Assembly (NCBI GenBank): GCA_003231975.1
Contig: QIKW01000079.1
Span: forward strand, 1-56,620
Length of the DNA: 56,620 nucleotides
From: Acidimicrobiia bacterium
GTDB taxonomy: Bacteria > Actinomycetota > Acidimicrobiia > Acidimicrobiales > SZUA-35
Reading direction: 5' to 3'
Numbering within the stretch: position 1 is the stretch's first letter; the number at the start of each line of letters is the position of its first letter. The position numbers and the translations under genes are program-made. The notes beneath the pieces are model-generated. The model worked only from the letters and a program-made list of their open reading frames with translations. It did not search any database and was not told where the DNA came from. Positions 32,483-41,196 of this stretch are shown here, one piece after another.

Positions 32483-33568
32483 TCAGTTTTGAGGGGGAGG
32501 TGGCAGCGGCGGCGACGGTGCCTGCGGGGCCCTGGTGGTTTGGCGCCGAGCCGGGGCCGGCTGGGACTTTGGGGCCGCTGCTCCGGCCGCTTTTGGCAGC
32601 TCGGCAACTGCCCCGTTTGAATCGTCGCCGTCGCCACGGAGCATTTCGGCAATGCCGCCGATGGCTCCGAGGGTGGCGCTCATGTCGGCAGGCACAAAGA
32701 TCTTGGTTGCTGTTCCGTTGGCGATCGCTTCGAGTGTCTCGAGATACTTGATGGCAATCACCCGGTCGTCCGTGCCGGAATTGATGATGGCGCCGAACAC
32801 CGACTCTATGGCTGTGGCTTCGCCGGCGGCCACCACTTCCTGACGGAACTGTTCAGCTTCGGCTCGGGTTCGAATCGATTGGGCTTCACCTTCGGCCCGA
32901 AGGATGTCTCGTTGACGCTGGCCTTCGGCTGTGAGGATGGCGCTCTGCTTCTCGCCCTCGGCTTCGGTAATTGCCGCCTCGCGGGTACCTTCGGCCTGGG
33001 TGACCACCGCTCGACGGGTTCGTTCGGCTTTCATCTGCTCGTGCATTGCGCTCATCACGTCGGCCGGCGGGTCGATCCGTTGGATCTCGACCCGGACCAC
33101 ACGAACGCCCCACTTATCAGTTGCTTCGTCGAGAATCTCGCGAAGTGTGGTGTTTACCCGCTCCCGGGAAGTGAAGGCCTCGTCGAGGGTCATCTCACCA
33201 ACAACGTTACGGAGGTTGGTCTGAGCCAGCTTGGTGACAGCCAGCATGAAGTTGGAAACGTTGTAGAGGAGGCGCTGGGGATCGGTTGCCTCGAAATAAA
33301 CAACAGCATCAACCGCAGCGGTCACATTGTCCTGGGTGATGACCTCCTGGGGCGGCACGTCGATTACTTGCTCGCGCATGTCTACTTTGCGCAGTTTGTC
33401 GACCAAAGGCACGATCAGCCTTAGGCCGGGGCCGGCGGTTTGTTTGTACTTTCCAAGTCTTTCGATTACCCCGTTCTGATAGGGGCTGACGATCTTTACT
33501 GCCATCGCCACGTAAACGATGGCGAAAAAGATCAGGATCAGAAGAATGGACCCGAGTGCGGCTGCCAT
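32483..33568 (-). CDS. SPFH/Band 7 (stomatin-like) membrane protein
   Basis: 361 residues. An N-terminal hydrophobic segment ([15 protein letters not shown]) anchors the protein. The SPFH domain (about 25-200) carries [20 protein letters not shown] and [14 protein letters not shown] long charged coiled coil rich in A-E-G-E repeats follows (about 190-260), then a disordered Pro/Ala tail ending in P-P-P-P. It lies 63 nt downstream of an NfeD gene on the same strand, the classic bacterial SPFH-NfeD pair linked to membrane microdomain organisation. Confidence 0.93.
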   Translation of the reverse strand: MAAALGSILLILIFFAIVYVAMAVKIVSPYQNGVIERLGKYKQTAGPGLRLIVPLVDKLRKVDMREQVIDVPPQEVITQDNVTAAVDAVVYFEATDPQRLLYNVSNFMLAVTKLAQTNLRNVVGEMTLDEAFTSRERVNTTLREILDEATDKWGVRVVRVEIQRIDPPADVMSAMHEQMKAERTRRAVVTQAEGTREAAITEAEGEKQSAILTAEGQRQRDILRAEGEAQSIRTRAEAEQFRQEVVAAGEATAIESVFGAIINSGTDDRVIAIKYLETLEAIANGTATKIFVPADMSATLGAIGGIAEMLRGDGDDSNGAVAELPKAAGAAAPKSQPAPARRQTTRAPQAPSPPLPPPPQN

Positions 33569-33631
33569 TGAAATCTGGTCTCGCTTTCTTTGTCGGTGGG
33601 GATTTTGGTTTGGAGGTCTTGGGGCGGGGTA

Positions 33632-34111
33632 CTAGGTATACCGGTCGAGGCCCGCCTCGACCGCCGGAGTAACCATAACTTTTGTGCCACGTACTTGAAC
33701 GATCTGGACCGCGGTGCCAACAGGTAGGCCCAGCTCGGTTGCGCTCAGAGCAGTCCAGGTTTCGCCACCGGCCTTGATCATTCCGGTTTGCTCAGCACCA
33801 GCCGGGATCCCCTCGGTCACGGTGGCCTCCTGGCCGATCAGCCGGTTGGCGCCGATGCCGGGAATGGGGGGAACGTCAATGTCAAGCCGCTTTGCCAGCG
33901 GGCGAATACCGAGGAAAGCAAGGACCGAACCCACCAGGAACACGATCCACCCAACCGCTATTGGTAGGCCGATGAAGCTGACGATGGCAGCGGGCACGGC
34001 AGCGATGGCGAAGGGCGCCAACCAGAATGTTCCGGCAGCTAGCATTTCACCGATACCAAGCGTGGCGGCGGCCGCCAACCAAATGCCACCCCAAACAACC
34101 GGGTCGTCCAT
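33632..34111 (-). CDS. NfeD-like membrane protein
   Basis: 159 residues from ATG 34111, directly after AGGAGGAACG. Three to four hydrophobic segments (about 5-70) are followed by a small OB-fold-like soluble domain (N-R-L-I-G-Q-E-A-T-V-T-E to V-G-T-A-V-Q-I-V-Q-V-R-G-T-K-V-M-V). This is the short NfeD form lacking the protease domain. Its pairing with the SPFH gene is conserved in bacteria; the complex is thought to act in membrane organisation. Confidence 0.9.
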   Translation of the reverse strand: MDDPVVWGGIWLAAAATLGIGEMLAAGTFWLAPFAIAAVPAAIVSFIGLPIAVGWIVFLVGSVLAFLGIRPLAKRLDIDVPPIPGIGANRLIGQEATVTEGIPAGAEQTGMIKAGGETWTALSATELGLPVGTAVQIVQVRGTKVMVTPAVEAGLDRYT

Positions 34112-34191
34112 CGTTCCTCCTAATCGTGTAGACGTGACACTACTAACGACGGAGGGCACCTGCCGGGTTCCCGGCCGATAGCGTTTTCGAA

Positions 34192-35037
34192 ATGGCCCGG
34201 TTAATCACGATTCATGCCCACCCAGACGACGAGGCTTCCAAAGGTGCCCCAACCGTTGCGAAGTACGTGGCCGAGGGCCACGAGGCGTACCTCGTGTGCG
34301 CCACTGGCGGTGAAGAGGGTTCAATTCAGAATCCGGCAATGGACCGGCCAGAGATTCGGGACAACCTCACCCAGGTGAGGGCTGATGAGTTGGCCCGATC
34401 GGTGAAGGCGATTGGCTTTCATGAGTGCATCATGTTGGGTTTCCGTGACTCGGGGATGGACGGGGAGGAGGCGAACAACCACCCTGAAAGCTTCTGGCAG
34501 GCGGATCTCGACGACGCCGCGGGCCGGCTGGTTCAGATCATCAGGCGGCTCAGGCCGCACGTGATGATTACCTACTCAGACGACCAGCAGGGGTATCGCC
34601 ATCCCGACCATCTGAGAGTGCATGACATAAGCCTGCTGGCATTTGACCGAGCCGGGGATCCTGCCTGGTATTCCGACTTGGGAGATCCTTGGGTTCCCCA
34701 GAAGCTCTATTATTCCAGCTGGAGCCGCGCCCGCCTCAGCGCTTGGCACAAGAAGTATCAAGAGCTCGGGCTGGAGTCCCCGTTCGACGAGAAATGGTTC
34801 GACCGACCAGACACAGACCACCGGATCACAACCAAGGTTGAGATATCTGAGCACTGGAGCGCCAGGCGTGAAGCTCTGCTGGCTCACGCCACCCAGATTG
34901 ACCCAGCCGAGAAGTTCTGGTTTGGCTTACCTGAGGATGCGGCGGTTCAGGCCTATCCGTATGAGGACTACATCCTGGCCAAGTCGGTTCGCCCAGTTCA
35001 CAGGCCAGAGTCCGACTTGTTTGCCGGAATTGTCTGA
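34192..35037 (+). CDS. mca: Mycothiol S-conjugate amidase Mca
   Basis: 281 residues of the PIG-L/LmbE family. The Zn-binding motif H-A-H-P-D-D-E is at residues 8-14, and the third His lies in Y-R-H-P-D-H-L-R. C-A-T-G-G-E-E-G and G-F-R-D-S-G-M also match Mca. Mca cleaves mycothiol conjugates of electrophiles, releasing mercapturates. The length suits Mca rather than MshB, which is longer and has a different C-terminus. It indicates that this actinobacterium makes mycothiol. Its stop overlaps the SCP2-like gene (TGATG). Confidence 0.9.
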   Translation: MARLITIHAHPDDEASKGAPTVAKYVAEGHEAYLVCATGGEEGSIQNPAMDRPEIRDNLTQVRADELARSVKAIGFHECIMLGFRDSGMDGEEANNHPESFWQADLDDAAGRLVQIIRRLRPHVMITYSDDQQGYRHPDHLRVHDISLLAFDRAGDPAWYSDLGDPWVPQKLYYSSWSRARLSAWHKKYQELGLESPFDEKWFDRPDTDHRITTKVEISEHWSARREALLAHATQIDPAEKFWFGLPEDAAVQAYPYEDYILAKSVRPVHRPESDLFAGIV

Positions 35038-35396
35038 TGGCGGCCTTTGGTGCTGACCCGTTTGGGTCTGAGTGGGTGGAGGAGGTGGTTGCGCTTTCGG
35101 CAGGACGAGAGCCAATCCCCGGCATGACTGGGGTGGTGGCGCTTGGGATCGGATCCAAGGTTGACACCACCAACGCACACGTGTTCTTGTCGATCACCGA
35201 TGGCATTGCCGACGGGTCGACGTCTAACACCCCAGACGTCACGTTGCCCTTCACCAAACGCCAGGTCGAGCGATGGCTGGAAGGCGAGCTTGTTCTGACA
35301 GAGGCATACATGAAAGGCGACATCAAGCCGGTTGGTGCCAGCGGCCCCTTGTTCGCCGCCCTCGAGCTTCTGGACTGGTTGGCTTCCGGAGCGTGA
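35037..35396 (+). CDS. SCP2-like sterol carrier domain protein
   Basis: 119 residues. A single domain resembling SCP2: a helical N-terminus, a hydrophobic strand pair (V-V-A-L-G-I-G, H-V-F-L-S-I-T-D-G), a middle with D-V-T-L-P-F-T-K, and L-T-E-A-Y-M-K-G-D-I-K-P-V-G near the end, the typical position of G-x-(I/V)-x-(V/I)-x-G in SCP2. Lipid or hydrophobic-ligand binding is inferred. It overlaps mca by one base and the hydroxylase by four (GTGA). The best guess is a lipid-linked function within this coupled set. Confidence 0.7.
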   Translation: MAAFGADPFGSEWVEEVVALSAGREPIPGMTGVVALGIGSKVDTTNAHVFLSITDGIADGSTSNTPDVTLPFTKRQVERWLEGELVLTEAYMKGDIKPVGASGPLFAALELLDWLASGA

Positions 35397-36445
35397 GCCT
35401 TGCGGCCGAGCCCGTGTTGCAGATTGCTCGCTGGAAGCGCCAAAGATCAGAAGTTGCCCATGGATATCTCGTCGATCGTGGTGTAGCTTCTGCTCTTGCA
35501 AGATGCGGGAGGGTTGGGCTAGTGACGTACATTGCGGTGTTCGGGGCGCTGATTCCAGCGCTGTATGTCCTGGGCCGTCAGAATGCCATCGTTTTCCGGC
35601 TGGCGGCAGCTGGCCTGGCGGTTGGAGCATTGGCTGTGGCGTCTCGTCCGGCGCTCGTTCTTTCCGGTTCTTTGATTCTGGTGCTTCTTTTGATCTGGTT
35701 TCGGCGGTCAAGTTGGCCCTCGCCTCCAGAACGGTCGCTTCGGCTCAACGCAATGTGGGCAGCAGCCAGAATTCTTGTGATGCCGCTGCCCTTTGGCGCA
35801 GGTTTCCTCGTCGCCCTTGGCCTTCCCCGCGGCCTAGACGTGATTCCGGTGCCAAGCCTGGGATGGCGAACGATAATCGTTGGCTTTGTTTCATTTCTGG
35901 CAGCGGATCTCACAAACTACTGGAGCCACCGGCTCCGCCATCGGGTGCCTGCCCTGTGGAACTTCCACGAGATTCACCATTCCGATACTACCCTTGGCCC
36001 AATCACCACCAGGCGTCAGCACGTGGTCGACTATCTTCTTGCCAGAACAGTGAGGATCATCCCGGTCATGTTGATTGGCCCCCAGTATCTCGCTGGATTC
36101 CTGCCATGGGCGTTGATCCGAGGAGCGGCGGGCTACTACCACCACTCGGCAACCACCGTTGAGTTCGGCCCGCTGAGGTACCTGATCACAACCCCGGCTG
36201 CTCATCGGCTCCATCACTCAACCAACCCCGCGCATTTCGGTTGTAACTTCTCGCCGGTGCTGATCATTTGGGACCGAATCTTCGGAACATACCTGGCGCC
36301 AACCGGCCAGCCCGTCTCCACCGGTGTTGTGGATTCTTCCTTGCCAAACGAAACTGACGACGACCGAGCTTTGATCGCCGTTTTCTTCGCCCAGTTCATC
36401 CACCCCTTCCGCAAGCTTGGACTGGCCAGAGTTCTGCCAACGTGA
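35393..36445 (+). CDS. Fatty acid hydroxylase/sterol desaturase family enzyme
   Basis: 350 residues from GTG 35393, overlapping the SCP2-like stop. About five membrane segments. The di-iron His clusters are H-R-L-R-H-R, H-E-I-H-H-S and H-R-L-H-H-S, matching the family. An N-terminal region with extra hydrophobic helices precedes them. It likely inserts oxygen or a double bond into a lipid or isoprenoid. Coupling to an SCP2-like gene suggests a lipid substrate delivered by it. An in-frame upstream ATG is within the SCP2-like gene and is not needed. Confidence 0.9.
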   Translation: MSLAAEPVLQIARWKRQRSEVAHGYLVDRGVASALARCGRVGLVTYIAVFGALIPALYVLGRQNAIVFRLAAAGLAVGALAVASRPALVLSGSLILVLLLIWFRRSSWPSPPERSLRLNAMWAAARILVMPLPFGAGFLVALGLPRGLDVIPVPSLGWRTIIVGFVSFLAADLTNYWSHRLRHRVPALWNFHEIHHSDTTLGPITTRRQHVVDYLLARTVRIIPVMLIGPQYLAGFLPWALIRGAAGYYHHSATTVEFGPLRYLITTPAAHRLHHSTNPAHFGCNFSPVLIIWDRIFGTYLAPTGQPVSTGVVDSSLPNETDDDRALIAVFFAQFIHPFRKLGLARVLPT

Positions 36446-36456
36446 TTACCTAGAAA

Positions 36457-37827
36457 GTGGCCGCAGTTTCGGTTTTCCTCGTTCTTGTCTCGCTGGTCGC
36501 AGCCCTTGGCGCCCTACGAGTGCTTGGCCCAGACCCGCTTCAGGCCTCATTCGTGGCAACGGTGCTGCTAGCCACGGATTTCGCGATCCGCCCATTGGAG
36601 CTGGTTCTTGGCCTTGACAAGCCCTTTCCCGACGAAGCGTTTGCCGCCAGGTCGGTAAACGACGCCATCATCAAGGCTCAGCTGGCCTACCTTTTGTGGG
36701 TTCTGCTCTTCACTTTGTCTGTGATCTTGACCCGCGGCGTCAAGCCTCGACGCAAGCCATCTCGGAACTGGTTCCCCACCGATGAAGGCGTGCGTCGCCT
36801 CCTGCCGCTGCTGGCGGTTGTGGCTGTTGGGGCCAGCGCCGTGGTTTGGCAGCGCTACGGACTATCAAGCCTTGGGCGGGTTGCCAAATCCCGCGACGTC
36901 GACATTCCAAACTTCCTGCGGGCTCCGGCTGTTCTCTTGGCCTATCTGGGGGTGGCAACCGCGGTGGTTGGGCATCGAGACCGTTCGACCAAAACTCTCT
37001 GGTGGGGCTTGCTGGCCTTCTTGTTAGGTGCTGCAGTGAGTTTCAGCTGGGGGGCCCGAAGCACAGCCCTGCTACCGCTAGCAATCGTCGTTGGCTGGGC
37101 CTGGATCCGACGGCAAAGGGTGCGGTCCTTGAAGGCCCTATTTCGCCAGGTTGGCGTGGCGGCGTTGGTCGTGTTGGCGGTTGCTGGCGCCGGGTTGGGG
37201 CTGCGGGCCTTGCGTGAAGTGATCGCCTATGGCGAAACCAACGACCGCACAACGCAAGGGTCGCTGGTTAGACGCCTGGCGGTAACTACAAACCACACCC
37301 GCTATGACGCAAACCTGTTGCTGTTCGACGACGGTCAGCCTCAAGTGGAACAACCAGGGCTTGGGGTCTTCGTGGATGCTGTCGAGCGAAGCTTTTGGCC
37401 CGTTGGGACAGAGCGCTCGGGTCTTTTGATTCCGGCCCTCGAGGTGAGGCAGACCTTTGAGCCTGCAGCCCGCAACGGTTGGCCGCTAACAGCCCTAGGC
37501 GACTGGTTCTTTGCCGCAGGGTGGGCAGGCCTCTTTGTCGGTGCCACTCTTTCTGGGGTCTTGTTCGGCGCCATCGACAGGTGGCGCAACGCCAACAGGC
37601 AGAATGCGTGGGTGGCAGCCACGGCTCTCACAACCCTGTTTGCCACAACAGTCACTTGGGGCGGCTTCGGCGTTACCACTCCTGCTCGAGCTCGTTCGCT
37701 GTTGGTGATCGGGGTTTTGCTGCTGCTGGCCTGGTCTGTCGCAGACCGGATGTTTTCCCGTTGGCTCAGCTTGCGCGCCGGTGGAAAGGCCCAGTTTGCC
37801 TGCGAGAGCCAAAGCAGCAAGGCATGA
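36457..37827 (+). CDS. Polysaccharide polymerase-like membrane protein (Wzy-type)
   Basis: 456 residues with 11-12 hydrophobic segments and a large polar loop (about 255-350) with several Arg and Asp residues. It lacks Wzy_C motifs but fits O-antigen repeat-unit polymerases by topology and by location before two glycosyltransferases and a sulfotransferase. The GTG start at 36457 is 11 nt after the hydroxylase stop and lacks a strong Shine-Dalgarno. Its stop overlaps the next gene by ATGA. Function inferred mainly from context. Confidence 0.75.
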   Translation: MAAVSVFLVLVSLVAALGALRVLGPDPLQASFVATVLLATDFAIRPLELVLGLDKPFPDEAFAARSVNDAIIKAQLAYLLWVLLFTLSVILTRGVKPRRKPSRNWFPTDEGVRRLLPLLAVVAVGASAVVWQRYGLSSLGRVAKSRDVDIPNFLRAPAVLLAYLGVATAVVGHRDRSTKTLWWGLLAFLLGAAVSFSWGARSTALLPLAIVVGWAWIRRQRVRSLKALFRQVGVAALVVLAVAGAGLGLRALREVIAYGETNDRTTQGSLVRRLAVTTNHTRYDANLLLFDDGQPQVEQPGLGVFVDAVERSFWPVGTERSGLLIPALEVRQTFEPAARNGWPLTALGDWFFAAGWAGLFVGATLSGVLFGAIDRWRNANRQNAWVAATALTTLFATTVTWGGFGVTTPARARSLLVIGVLLLLAWSVADRMFSRWLSLRAGGKAQFACESQSSKA

Positions 37828-38972
37828 GGCTTGGATTCTTCGACGATCGTTTTCAGATGGTCTATGGGGCGCAACGGAACATGTTGCTGCTGGCCCAACT
37901 GGCCGCAACAGAGGATCACGATGTGTGTTTTTACACAACCTATGCTGGGCCTTTGGCCGACGAGGCCAGACAGCTCGGGTTAAAGGTAAAAGTGGTAGGG
38001 GCACCGCTTGAACTTCGGCTCTTTGACAGAGCTGCGGTGACGAACGGGTTCGGCCAGATCCTGCGAACAGCGATTGCGGTCGCGGGGTATGGCGGCGAAT
38101 TGGCGGCCGTGCTTCGCCGGGACCAGCGGGAGGTTGTTCTGGCCTCCGGGATACGGTCTGCGGTGTTGTTGGGGAGATGGCAAGCAAACCGCGGAACCAA
38201 GCTGGTTCTGTATGCCCAGAACAACACCCCATTTGGAGTGGTGGCAGCCGTTGCTGGTTTGTTGAGCACCAGAATCGGCCTAATCGGGCCTAACGCCATG
38301 GCCACATTTCCGAGACGAACCCATCGCGTTCTTGCCGGCCGCTGCCGCCCACTTGCATCGGGCCGAGACCTGGGTGTTTACTCCGTCAAGCGTGTTCCCG
38401 GCCATCGGGGTGCCCGGTTGCGGGTGCTGACCGTGGCAGCAATCCAACGTCGGAAGGGTTTGCATTTGCTAATCGAAGCGGTTTCGGGAATTGACGTGGC
38501 CCATCGGCCAGTTGTCACAATCGTTGGCGGCGCCAGTGGCGAGCCCGCCGACCGCTATTTGGAGGAACTCCGGTCTCAGGCCGGCGACCAGCAGGTGGAT
38601 GTGGAGTTTGCCGGGTGGCAAGAAGACGTTATGCCGTTCCTGACCCGGTCCGACCTGTTCGTTCTGGCATCGTATGAGGAAGGCCTGCCTGGTGTGCTGA
38701 TTGAGGCGATGGCCAGTGGCTTGGCCTGCGTTACAACCGAAGCGGGCAACGCGGGCGACCTAGTTCGGCAGTGTGAGGGAGGCAGTGTTGTTGGAGTTGG
38801 AGACGTTGCCGGTCTTCGCCAGGCGATCGAGAAGTTTGATGGCGATCGAGACTTGTGTCGCAGAACTGGTGAGCGGGCCGCAGTCGCTGTTTCGAATCTC
38901 TACGGGCTCGACTCCTTTATCCGCCGGTTCGACGCCGTTCTGGCCGAGCTCTCAACCGATGCGGCCACGTGA
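37824..38972 (+). CDS. GT4-family glycosyltransferase
   Basis: 382 residues. The start at 37824 was chosen because ATGA overlaps the upstream stop; an upstream frame extension is antisense-like. The C-domain is typical GT4: V-L-T-V-A-A-I-Q-R-R-K-G-L-H-L-L-I-E-A-V, S-D-L-F-V-L-A-S-Y-E-E-G-L-P-G-V-L-I-E-A-M-A-S-G (E-x7-E motif). The N-domain has Gly-rich loops (Y-G-A-Q-R-N-M) for acceptor binding. Probably part of repeat-unit assembly. Ends in a GTGA overlap with the next gene. Confidence 0.92.
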   Translation: MRLGFFDDRFQMVYGAQRNMLLLAQLAATEDHDVCFYTTYAGPLADEARQLGLKVKVVGAPLELRLFDRAAVTNGFGQILRTAIAVAGYGGELAAVLRRDQREVVLASGIRSAVLLGRWQANRGTKLVLYAQNNTPFGVVAAVAGLLSTRIGLIGPNAMATFPRRTHRVLAGRCRPLASGRDLGVYSVKRVPGHRGARLRVLTVAAIQRRKGLHLLIEAVSGIDVAHRPVVTIVGGASGEPADRYLEELRSQAGDQQVDVEFAGWQEDVMPFLTRSDLFVLASYEEGLPGVLIEAMASGLACVTTEAGNAGDLVRQCEGGSVVGVGDVAGLRQAIEKFDGDRDLCRRTGERAAVAVSNLYGLDSFIRRFDAVLAELSTDAAT

Positions 38973-40102
38973 AAGTGCTTCAGGTTGTTGAGGCCAGCTT
39001 TGCCGGCGTTGGCCGTCATGTGATGGATCTTTCCCGCCATCTGATCGCCTCAGGCTTAGAGGTTCACCTGGCCTATGGCTCGGCCCGCGTCGACGGCACC
39101 TTCCTTGCCGGAGCCAGAGGCCTTGGGTTTTCTTCGGTTGTGACTTTCAACGCAGGGGGGCCAGCGGGCGTTGGCCACCTCAAAATTGTCAGGCGCCTGC
39201 GTTCGCTTGTGGCCAGCCTGGGAGTCGACGTGGTGCACGGTCACGCAGCCAGGGGTGGGGCCTTGGCGCGCCTTGCAGCAACCGGGACGCAATCGCGGGT
39301 TGCCTACACCCCAAACGCCCTGATAACCCAAGCGCCGCACATTGGCAGATCCCAGTACTGGTTCTTCCGAGGGTTGGAGGTGGCAATGGCCCCCCGAACC
39401 GACGCCTTGATATATGTGTCCGACGAAGAAGAGAGGCATGGGCTCAGCCTTGGCCTCCGTCCAAGGGCCCAGTATGTAATTCCAAACGGCATAGACCGGG
39501 TTGGGGCCCCCGACCGAGAAAAGGCCAGAGCTGGCTTGGGTTTGGTTGGAGATGCTTTGACGATCGGTTTTGTCGGCCGATTGAGCCCCCAGAAGAACGT
39601 GGGTTTGCTGCTTGACGGGTTTGAGAAGCTGACGGCTCTGCCAGGTTTAGCTGGTGTCGAACTGGTGATTGTCGGCGAGGGCCAGGAGGAATCCATGTTG
39701 AGGACAATGGCCAGGAATGCGGCAGCTGGCTCTGGCTCGAAGATCCACTTTCTCGGCCACCAGGACGGACCAGCCGCTATGCGGGCCTTCGACGTGTTTG
39801 CTCTGCCGAGCAAGTACGAAGGCTTCCCCTATGTGTTGCTTGAGGCTTTGAGCGCCGGGATTCCATGCGTGGCCACCACGGGATGTTCGGCCGAGAGGTT
39901 GCTTGGTGACGGGGCAGCTGGGCTAATCGTCGACGACCACGCCTTTGCCCTCGCTGATGGCCTGGCTTCCCTTCTGAGAAACGAGAGCCGAAGGCGATCA
40001 GCCAGCCTCGCAGCCGAGACGGTAGCTGCCAAATTCTCGGCCGCCGGCATGTCCAGTGGTGTGATCGATGTGTATCGCTCCTTGTGTAGCGGACCCGGAT
40101 GA
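38969..40102 (+). CDS. GT4-family glycosyltransferase
   Basis: 377 residues, start GTG overlapping the upstream stop. The N-domain begins V-L-Q-V-V-E-A-S-F-A-G-V-G-R-H-V, with V-H-G-H-A-A-R-G-G near residue 90. The C-domain carries G-F-V-G-R-L-S-P-Q-K-N and K-Y-E-G-F-P-Y-V-L-L-E-A-L-S-A-G, the GT4 nucleotide-sugar motif. Together with the preceding gene it would add two sugars to a repeat unit. It overlaps the sulfotransferase gene by ATGA. Confidence 0.93.
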   Translation: MKVLQVVEASFAGVGRHVMDLSRHLIASGLEVHLAYGSARVDGTFLAGARGLGFSSVVTFNAGGPAGVGHLKIVRRLRSLVASLGVDVVHGHAARGGALARLAATGTQSRVAYTPNALITQAPHIGRSQYWFFRGLEVAMAPRTDALIYVSDEEERHGLSLGLRPRAQYVIPNGIDRVGAPDREKARAGLGLVGDALTIGFVGRLSPQKNVGLLLDGFEKLTALPGLAGVELVIVGEGQEESMLRTMARNAAAGSGSKIHFLGHQDGPAAMRAFDVFALPSKYEGFPYVLLEALSAGIPCVATTGCSAERLLGDGAAGLIVDDHAFALADGLASLLRNESRRRSASLAAETVAAKFSAAGMSSGVIDVYRSLCSGPG

Positions 40103-41034
40103 GCCTGCAACGGCATGATGTTGCCAGCAGCCTGAACGCCACGCCAAATTTGTTGCTGGCTGGTGTGCCGCGAGCCGGAACAACCGCTCTGGCCCATGTG
40201 CTTGGCAGGCATCAAGAAATCCATGTGGGGCCCTCGAAGGAACCCCATCACCTGGCCTATGGCGGGCGGGTCAGTGGTTTTGCTGGCCCGGGCGACGATG
40301 TCACAGTGAACCGCCAACTTGTTCTGAATCAGAGCGACTATCTCAATCTCTATCGGCCCGGCAGTGGCTTGGCCTATCGCTGCGATGCGTCGGTTTCCAC
40401 CCTGTACCAGTGGGTAGAAAGTCGGGCTCGCCATCATCTTCTGGCCTCCGACACAAAGGTTGTGATTTGTCTTCGCGAACCACTGGCGCGGGCACATTCC
40501 GCCCACCTCTACCTGACCGGCCGAGGCTTCGAGACAGCGTCGTTTGTCGACGGTCTGGCCCAAGAGGACAATCGGGTTGGGTCAGACTGGCATCACATGT
40601 GGCACTACAGGAGATGCAGCCAGTACAGCTCGCAGCTGGCGGCACTGGCTGAAGATGTGGGCCCAGGCCGCGTCCATATCGTGATAACTGAGGAGCTGAG
40701 AAGGGATCAGTCAGCAGTGATTGCACGCCTGTTCCAGTGGCTCGAGCTTGAGACCAGCCCAGAGGTCCTAACCCCGGTCGGACCCACAAATAGGGGAGGG
40801 GTTGGCCGCAGCCGCTCAGCGAGGGCTCTGCTTGGAGGCCTTTCTCGGATGCCGCTGGCGCAAAAAGCCGCCCGCCGACTGGTGCCGTTCGAGAAGCGTC
40901 ATCGGCTTAGGTCAAAGCTGCTGGTGCAACCCGAGCTGTCCCCAGGTCTGGTTGAAGAACTAGGTCCTCAATTTCGGCCTGATCGAGACGCCGTGTCTGA
41001 ACTGTTGGGTCGGGTGCCGTACGGCTGGCAGTAG
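40099..41034 (+). CDS. PAPS-dependent sulfotransferase
   Basis: 311 residues. The PAPS 5'-phosphate-binding loop is G-V-P-R-A-G-T-T-A-L at about 22-31, and the 3'-phosphate site is L-R-E-P-L-A-R-A-H-S-A-H-L-Y around 130-145. It resembles bacterial carbohydrate sulfotransferases. Coupled to two glycosyltransferases, it probably sulfates the polysaccharide or a glycolipid. No PAPS biosynthesis genes are in the window. Confidence 0.9.
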   Translation: MSLQRHDVASSLNATPNLLLAGVPRAGTTALAHVLGRHQEIHVGPSKEPHHLAYGGRVSGFAGPGDDVTVNRQLVLNQSDYLNLYRPGSGLAYRCDASVSTLYQWVESRARHHLLASDTKVVICLREPLARAHSAHLYLTGRGFETASFVDGLAQEDNRVGSDWHHMWHYRRCSQYSSQLAALAEDVGPGRVHIVITEELRRDQSAVIARLFQWLELETSPEVLTPVGPTNRGGVGRSRSARALLGGLSRMPLAQKAARRLVPFEKRHRLRSKLLVQPELSPGLVEELGPQFRPDRDAVSELLGRVPYGWQ

Positions 41035-41196
41035 GCGGGATCGGCCGGGCTGTAGGCGGAGGTGCCCAGTCGGCTTCTGTCCTTGGTGTTGTCTACTAAT
41101 ATGGGACGCCAGGCAGCCTTTGCAATAGAGCGGCAGCCGGAGGGAACCCATGCTTCAAGGTACGGCCTGCTTTTGCGATGCCTCAGTGAGGTCGCG

